Of a DNA stretch of 64,000 bases, positions 61,550 to 64,000 are shown one piece after another. Both the position numbers and the translations under genes were made by a program. Position 1 is the first letter of the stretch. Each line of letters opens with the position of its first letter. The stretch is from Bordetella parapertussis (GTDB lineage: Bacteria > Bacteroidota > Bacteroidia > Chitinophagales > Chitinophagaceae): NCBI GenBank assembly GCA_943331005.2, contig CALQJX020000001.1, positions 248,001 through 312,000 on the forward strand. The letters run 5' to 3'. Under the pieces are notes generated by a model. It ran no database searches and was not told the DNA's origin. It worked only from the letters and a program-made list of their open reading frames with translations.

Positions 61550-61942
61550 ATGAAACGTATTTTATTATCATGTTTCCTGCTTACTGCAGTAATAGGAGTA
61601 GCTCCGATCCAGCATGCTTCAGCATACAGTGCAACAGCACCTGTAACTACAGCCGCATTCACAGCAAAAGTGAATCTTATGGATACGCAGATAGGCGCAG
61701 GTAACATAACTGCAGCACAGGCTACATGGGATGAAATCCACAACATGATGCTGAGCGTACTGGCTGTAAGCAAAACCAGCATACAGGGTGCAGCAACACC
61801 AGCGATCAAAGCATCTCATGAAGCAATACTGAGCAACCAGATAGTAATCTATCAGGCAGCATGGAACCTGAAGCCAAACCTGGCAGCAAACAGGGTGCCG
61901 CTGAAAGCCAAATTGCTTGAATTTGCCGCAACGATCTATTAA
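61550..61942 (+). CDS. Small secreted helical protein, first of two paralogues
   Basis: 130 residues with signal peptide (MKRILLSCFLLTAVIGVAPI...ASA). Mature ~105 residues are helical: FTAKVNLMDTQIGAGNITAAQATW, DEIHNMMLSVLAVSKTSIQG and PLKAKLLEFAATIY. The next gene shares FxxKVxxL, IxxGxxxxAxxxxxEIxxM and a final LLEFAxxI/LEEFAGMI pattern, so the two arose by duplication. No family is recognised. Translation start and signal sequence support expression. Confidence 0.7.
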   Translation: MKRILLSCFLLTAVIGVAPIQHASAYSATAPVTTAAFTAKVNLMDTQIGAGNITAAQATWDEIHNMMLSVLAVSKTSIQGAATPAIKASHEAILSNQIVIYQAAWNLKPNLAANRVPLKAKLLEFAATIY

Positions 61943-61989
61943 TAGCCAGATAGTAAGGGTGCGAAGGTGCCTTACTTTAAAAGAAGCGC

Positions 61990-62388
61990 ATGAAAAAAGT
62001 GATCTTACTTGCCTGTTGTGTACTGGCAATGAATGTTTCTGATGCTACTGCACAGTCTATGGGCGGAAGCAGGGAAGAAATGTTGGTAACCAAGAGCGAA
62101 TTCTCGTTGAAAGTAGCAGAACTGAATAAGCTGCTGAACAAGGGGAAAACAGCTGATGCCGAAGTATTGTTTGCCGAAATAAACAAAATGGCCAATACAG
62201 AGCTGGGTATAACCAGGGACAAGATGAGGAATGCGCAGAACGAGGCAGATAAAAGCAAGTATAGCAACATGACCGTGAAACAAAGGACAACCTTTGCACA
62301 GGCACTGAACATGAAGCAGGAAAACATGACCGGCAACAAGCAGCAGATAATAGAAAAGCTGGAAGAGTTTGCGGGTATGATAGAATAA
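61990..62388 (+). CDS. Small secreted helical protein, second of two paralogues
   Basis: 132 residues with signal peptide (MKKVILLACCVLAMNVSDATAQ). The mature part shares the spaced pattern of its upstream neighbour: FSLKVAELNKLLNKGKTADAEVLFAEINKMANTELGI versus the other's FTAKV...EIHNMM, and ends KLEEFAGMIE. It is more charged than the first. The two genes are 47 bases apart and probably co-transcribed. Function unknown. Confidence 0.7.
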   Translation: MKKVILLACCVLAMNVSDATAQSMGGSREEMLVTKSEFSLKVAELNKLLNKGKTADAEVLFAEINKMANTELGITRDKMRNAQNEADKSKYSNMTVKQRTTFAQALNMKQENMTGNKQQIIEKLEEFAGMIE

Positions 62389-62410
62389 CAATAGCGAAAT
62401 TATATTGATA

Positions 62411-62447
62411 AGGAAAGCTCTGTTAATAGCAGGGCTTTCCTATTTTT
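62411..62447 (+). terminator. Terminator of the paralogue pair
   Basis: GGAAAGC-T-CTG/CAG-G-GCTTTCC with a TTAATA loop forms a hairpin followed by TATTTTT, 23 bases after the stop. Confidence 0.75.
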
Positions 62448-62467
62448 ATGAAACTAAAACTATAAAC

Positions 62468-62854
62468 ATGTCTGAACCCAAACGAGTGACCGGAATAGGC
62501 GGTATATTTTTTAAATGCGAAGACCCTGCAGGTGTGCGGGATTGGTATAACAAACACCTGGGGTTGAATGCCGACAAGTATGGTGCCAATTTTGAATGGT
62601 TGCAGGCCGATGCGCCCGAGAAGAAGGGCAGCACAGTATGGAGCCCTTTTGCAAAGGACACGAAATATTTTGGCCCCAGTGAAAAAGAGTTCATGCTGAA
62701 CTTCAGGGTAGAGAATCTGGAGTGGTTGCTGGGTGAGCTAAAGAAAGAAGGTGTGCAGCAGGTAGGTGAAATGCAGGTAGAGGTATATGGCAAGTTTGCC
62801 CATATAATGGATCCGGAGGGAAATAAAATAGAATTGTGGGAAAGTGCAGACTAA
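62468..62854 (+). CDS. VOC-family (glyoxalase-like) protein
   Basis: 128 residues from ATG 62468. The beta-alpha-beta-beta-beta fold is recognisable: RVTGIGGIFFKCEDPAGVRDWYNKHLGL, then EFMLNFRVENLEWLLGELKKEG and FAHIMDPEGNKIELWE, where the last Glu is a canonical metal ligand. Likely a dioxygenase, fosfomycin-resistance-like or glyoxalase relative; substrate cannot be deduced. An upstream in-frame ATG at 62405 adds 21 residues that resemble neither signal peptide nor family and runs through a terminator, so it is rejected. Confidence 0.85.
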   Translation: MSEPKRVTGIGGIFFKCEDPAGVRDWYNKHLGLNADKYGANFEWLQADAPEKKGSTVWSPFAKDTKYFGPSEKEFMLNFRVENLEWLLGELKKEGVQQVGEMQVEVYGKFAHIMDPEGNKIELWESAD

Positions 62855-62872
62855 GGCTGCATACCAAAGCGA

Positions 62873-63589
62873 CTAACCATATATTTCAATGATGATATCG
62901 CGCTTGTCGTAGCCCATGGCAAGGATGCGTTCTTTTGCCTCGTCGATCATCTCGCGCCAGCCGCAAAGCATGAAGCTGGCCGGTTGGCGGTTGGCACAAA
63001 GTTCTTCGTAGATCTTGTGCACGTAACCAGTATCGCCATCCCATTGCTGACGAGAAAGGGTGGGGCGGTAGGTGAAACCCGGCATGCTCTGCCGGAGTTC
63101 CAGCATTTCGGGGTGGTATAGCAGATCGTCTGTGGTGCGGGTACCAAAGATGAGGTTTGTCTTGTAGCCCTGCAGGTTGTGGTGCTTTATGTACTGCAAC
63201 ATGCTGCGGAAGGGCGCAATGCCTGTACCAGTGCAGATAAAGAAATGTTCCTTCTCCTTGTTCTCCGGCATGACGAAAATGCCCTGAGGCCCGCGGAGGG
63301 TGAGGGTATCGCCGACATTGATATTCTCGAAGATGTAGCGGGAACCAACGCCGCCATGCAGGTGAACGATGATGAGCTCGATAACATTGGAGCCATCGGG
63401 CATGGAGGCGATACTATAACTGCGCCAGCGCTTGTTGCGCTGCTCGTGAATGGGCAGATCGAGGGTAATAAATTGCCCCGGCCTGAAACTGAAGTTATCG
63501 GTTTCGGGCAGTTCTACCCAATACCTTCGGGTATTGGAAGTAGCCTGTTCTACACGTATCACAACTCCTTTTTGCCAAGCTGGAATCAT
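62873..63589 (-). CDS. FNR-type flavin/NAD(P)H reductase
   Basis: 238 residues. FAD-binding RWRSYSIASMPD (RxYS motif) and LRGPQGIFVM precede NAD(P)H-binding FFICTGTGIAPFRSMLQYI and SFMLCGWREMIDEAKERI. This is the ferredoxin-NAD(P)+ reductase/oxygenase-reductase fold with no [2Fe-2S] domain. It would pass electrons between NAD(P)H and a ferredoxin, flavodoxin or oxygenase component not in the window. Transcribed away from the DEAD helicase and toward the VOC gene. Confidence 0.9.
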   Translation of the reverse strand: MIPAWQKGVVIRVEQATSNTRRYWVELPETDNFSFRPGQFITLDLPIHEQRNKRWRSYSIASMPDGSNVIELIIVHLHGGVGSRYIFENINVGDTLTLRGPQGIFVMPENKEKEHFFICTGTGIAPFRSMLQYIKHHNLQGYKTNLIFGTRTTDDLLYHPEMLELRQSMPGFTYRPTLSRQQWDGDTGYVHKIYEELCANRQPASFMLCGWREMIDEAKERILAMGYDKRDIIIEIYG

Positions 63590-63711
63590 CGGAATAAAGG
63601 TATACTATTTTGCGGGAGTGGTGTATAGAGGGTTTCGATAATGACATTGGCATGAGGTAGAAGACCAGTAAATGGCCCCGATTCGTTATCTTAGCAAAAA
63701 TTCTAAATATT

Positions 63712-64000
63712 TTGTATTTCTCTGACTTTGGCTTTGACGATGATCTGATGGATGGCATAGATGCCATGGGCTATGAAACAGCCACTCCGGTGCAGGAACA
63801 GGTAATACCGCACATTATAGCCGGCAGGGACATTATAGCTGCCGCACAAACAGGAACAGGAAAAACGGCAGCTTTTCTGCTGCCGGTACTACACAAGCTG
63901 CTTACTACCCCACACGAAGAGCGATCTGTGAACGCACTGATAATAGTGCCCACCAGAGAGCTGGCGACACAGATAACCAATGCGCTGGAAGGGATAGCCT
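63712..64000 (+). CDS. DEAD-box RNA helicase, N-terminal fragment
   Basis: Runs off the right edge of the window. From TTG 63712 the product reads YFSDFGFDDDLMDGIDAMGYETATPVQEQVIP, where the Q motif (GYETATPVQEQ) is clear, followed by Walker A AAQTGTGKTAAFLLPVL and motif Ia PTRELATQI. These identify a DEAD-box ATP-dependent RNA helicase. The TTG start is preferred because the protein begins at the family N-terminus; the first in-frame ATG would remove part of the Q domain. The 3' end is missing. Confidence 0.85.
   Translation, partial: MYFSDFGFDDDLMDGIDAMGYETATPVQEQVIPHIIAGRDIIAAAQTGTGKTAAFLLPVLHKLLTTPHEERSVNALIIVPTRELATQITNALEGIA

Overview
The window is a 64 kb piece of chromosome from a Bacteroidota bacterium, most likely of the Chitinophagaceae/Sphingobacteriia type. 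The evidence is a type IX secretion C-terminal sorting domain, Bacteroidota-style promoters (TAnnTTTG -7 boxes), few Shine-Dalgarno sites, futalosine-pathway menaquinone genes, many lipoproteins and an EGF-like lipoprotein. Most of it is ordinary vertically inherited genome at moderate GC, with a few accessory inserts.

Layout. 1-4.7 kb: thioredoxin-fold fragment, threonine aldolase, secreted protein, large PAS/GAF sensor. 4.7-13.6 kb: a tRNA-Leu, an AT-rich gap with DnaA-box-like 9-mers, nadA, a T9SS cargo protein, a 1.15 kb G-poor non-coding tract, then mnmG and recX. Three good ParB-site (parS-like) palindromes and several weaker ones lie here, so this may be the replication-origin region. 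13.6-31.3 kb: housekeeping genes (LysM glucosaminidase, hpt, inactive rhomboid, glyS, prfA, ferritin-like pair, Nif3, SPFH/RHH operon, MBOAT acylation pair, mqnD, mqnB, ruvB). 31.3-33.9 kb: an AT-rich two-gene insert, a MazG-like pyrophosphohydrolase translationally coupled to a GIY-YIG + DUF2075-type ATPase + S24 peptidase fusion. It looks like an uncharacterised defence or DNA-damage module and is the best candidate for a new system. 34-46 kb: polysaccharide chain-length protein and O-antigen ligase, polyphosphate genes (ppk1-ppx), acyltransferase, a sulfite-oxidase-like molybdoenzyme with two c-type cytochromes, and a Pif1-like helicase.

46.3-50 kb is an accessory zone: a RAYT (REP-associated transposase) flanked symmetrically by inverted two-hairpin repeats, then an AbiEi/AbiEii toxin-antitoxin pair with a nested palindromic operator. 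50-54 kb: thyA, lipoproteins and a TPR protein. 54.1-59.5 kb: Mu-like phage packaging/head genes (terminase subunits, gp36-like, DUF935 portal, a gp37-like protein) with intact frames but no capsid, tail or integrase, interleaved with a secreted charged protein and an inverted membrane protein. 59.5-64 kb: UbiD-family decarboxylase (probably menaquinone), two tandem secreted paralogues, VOC protein, FNR-type reductase and the start of a DEAD-box helicase.

Genes that work together: mqnB, mqnD and the UbiD homologue belong to futalosine menaquinone synthesis; ppk1/ppx make and degrade polyphosphate; the MBOAT protein and its SGNH-like partner probably acylate an envelope polymer; the molybdoenzyme and cytochromes probably form a periplasmic electron-transfer chain. 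All calls are by reading sequence; no database search was run.
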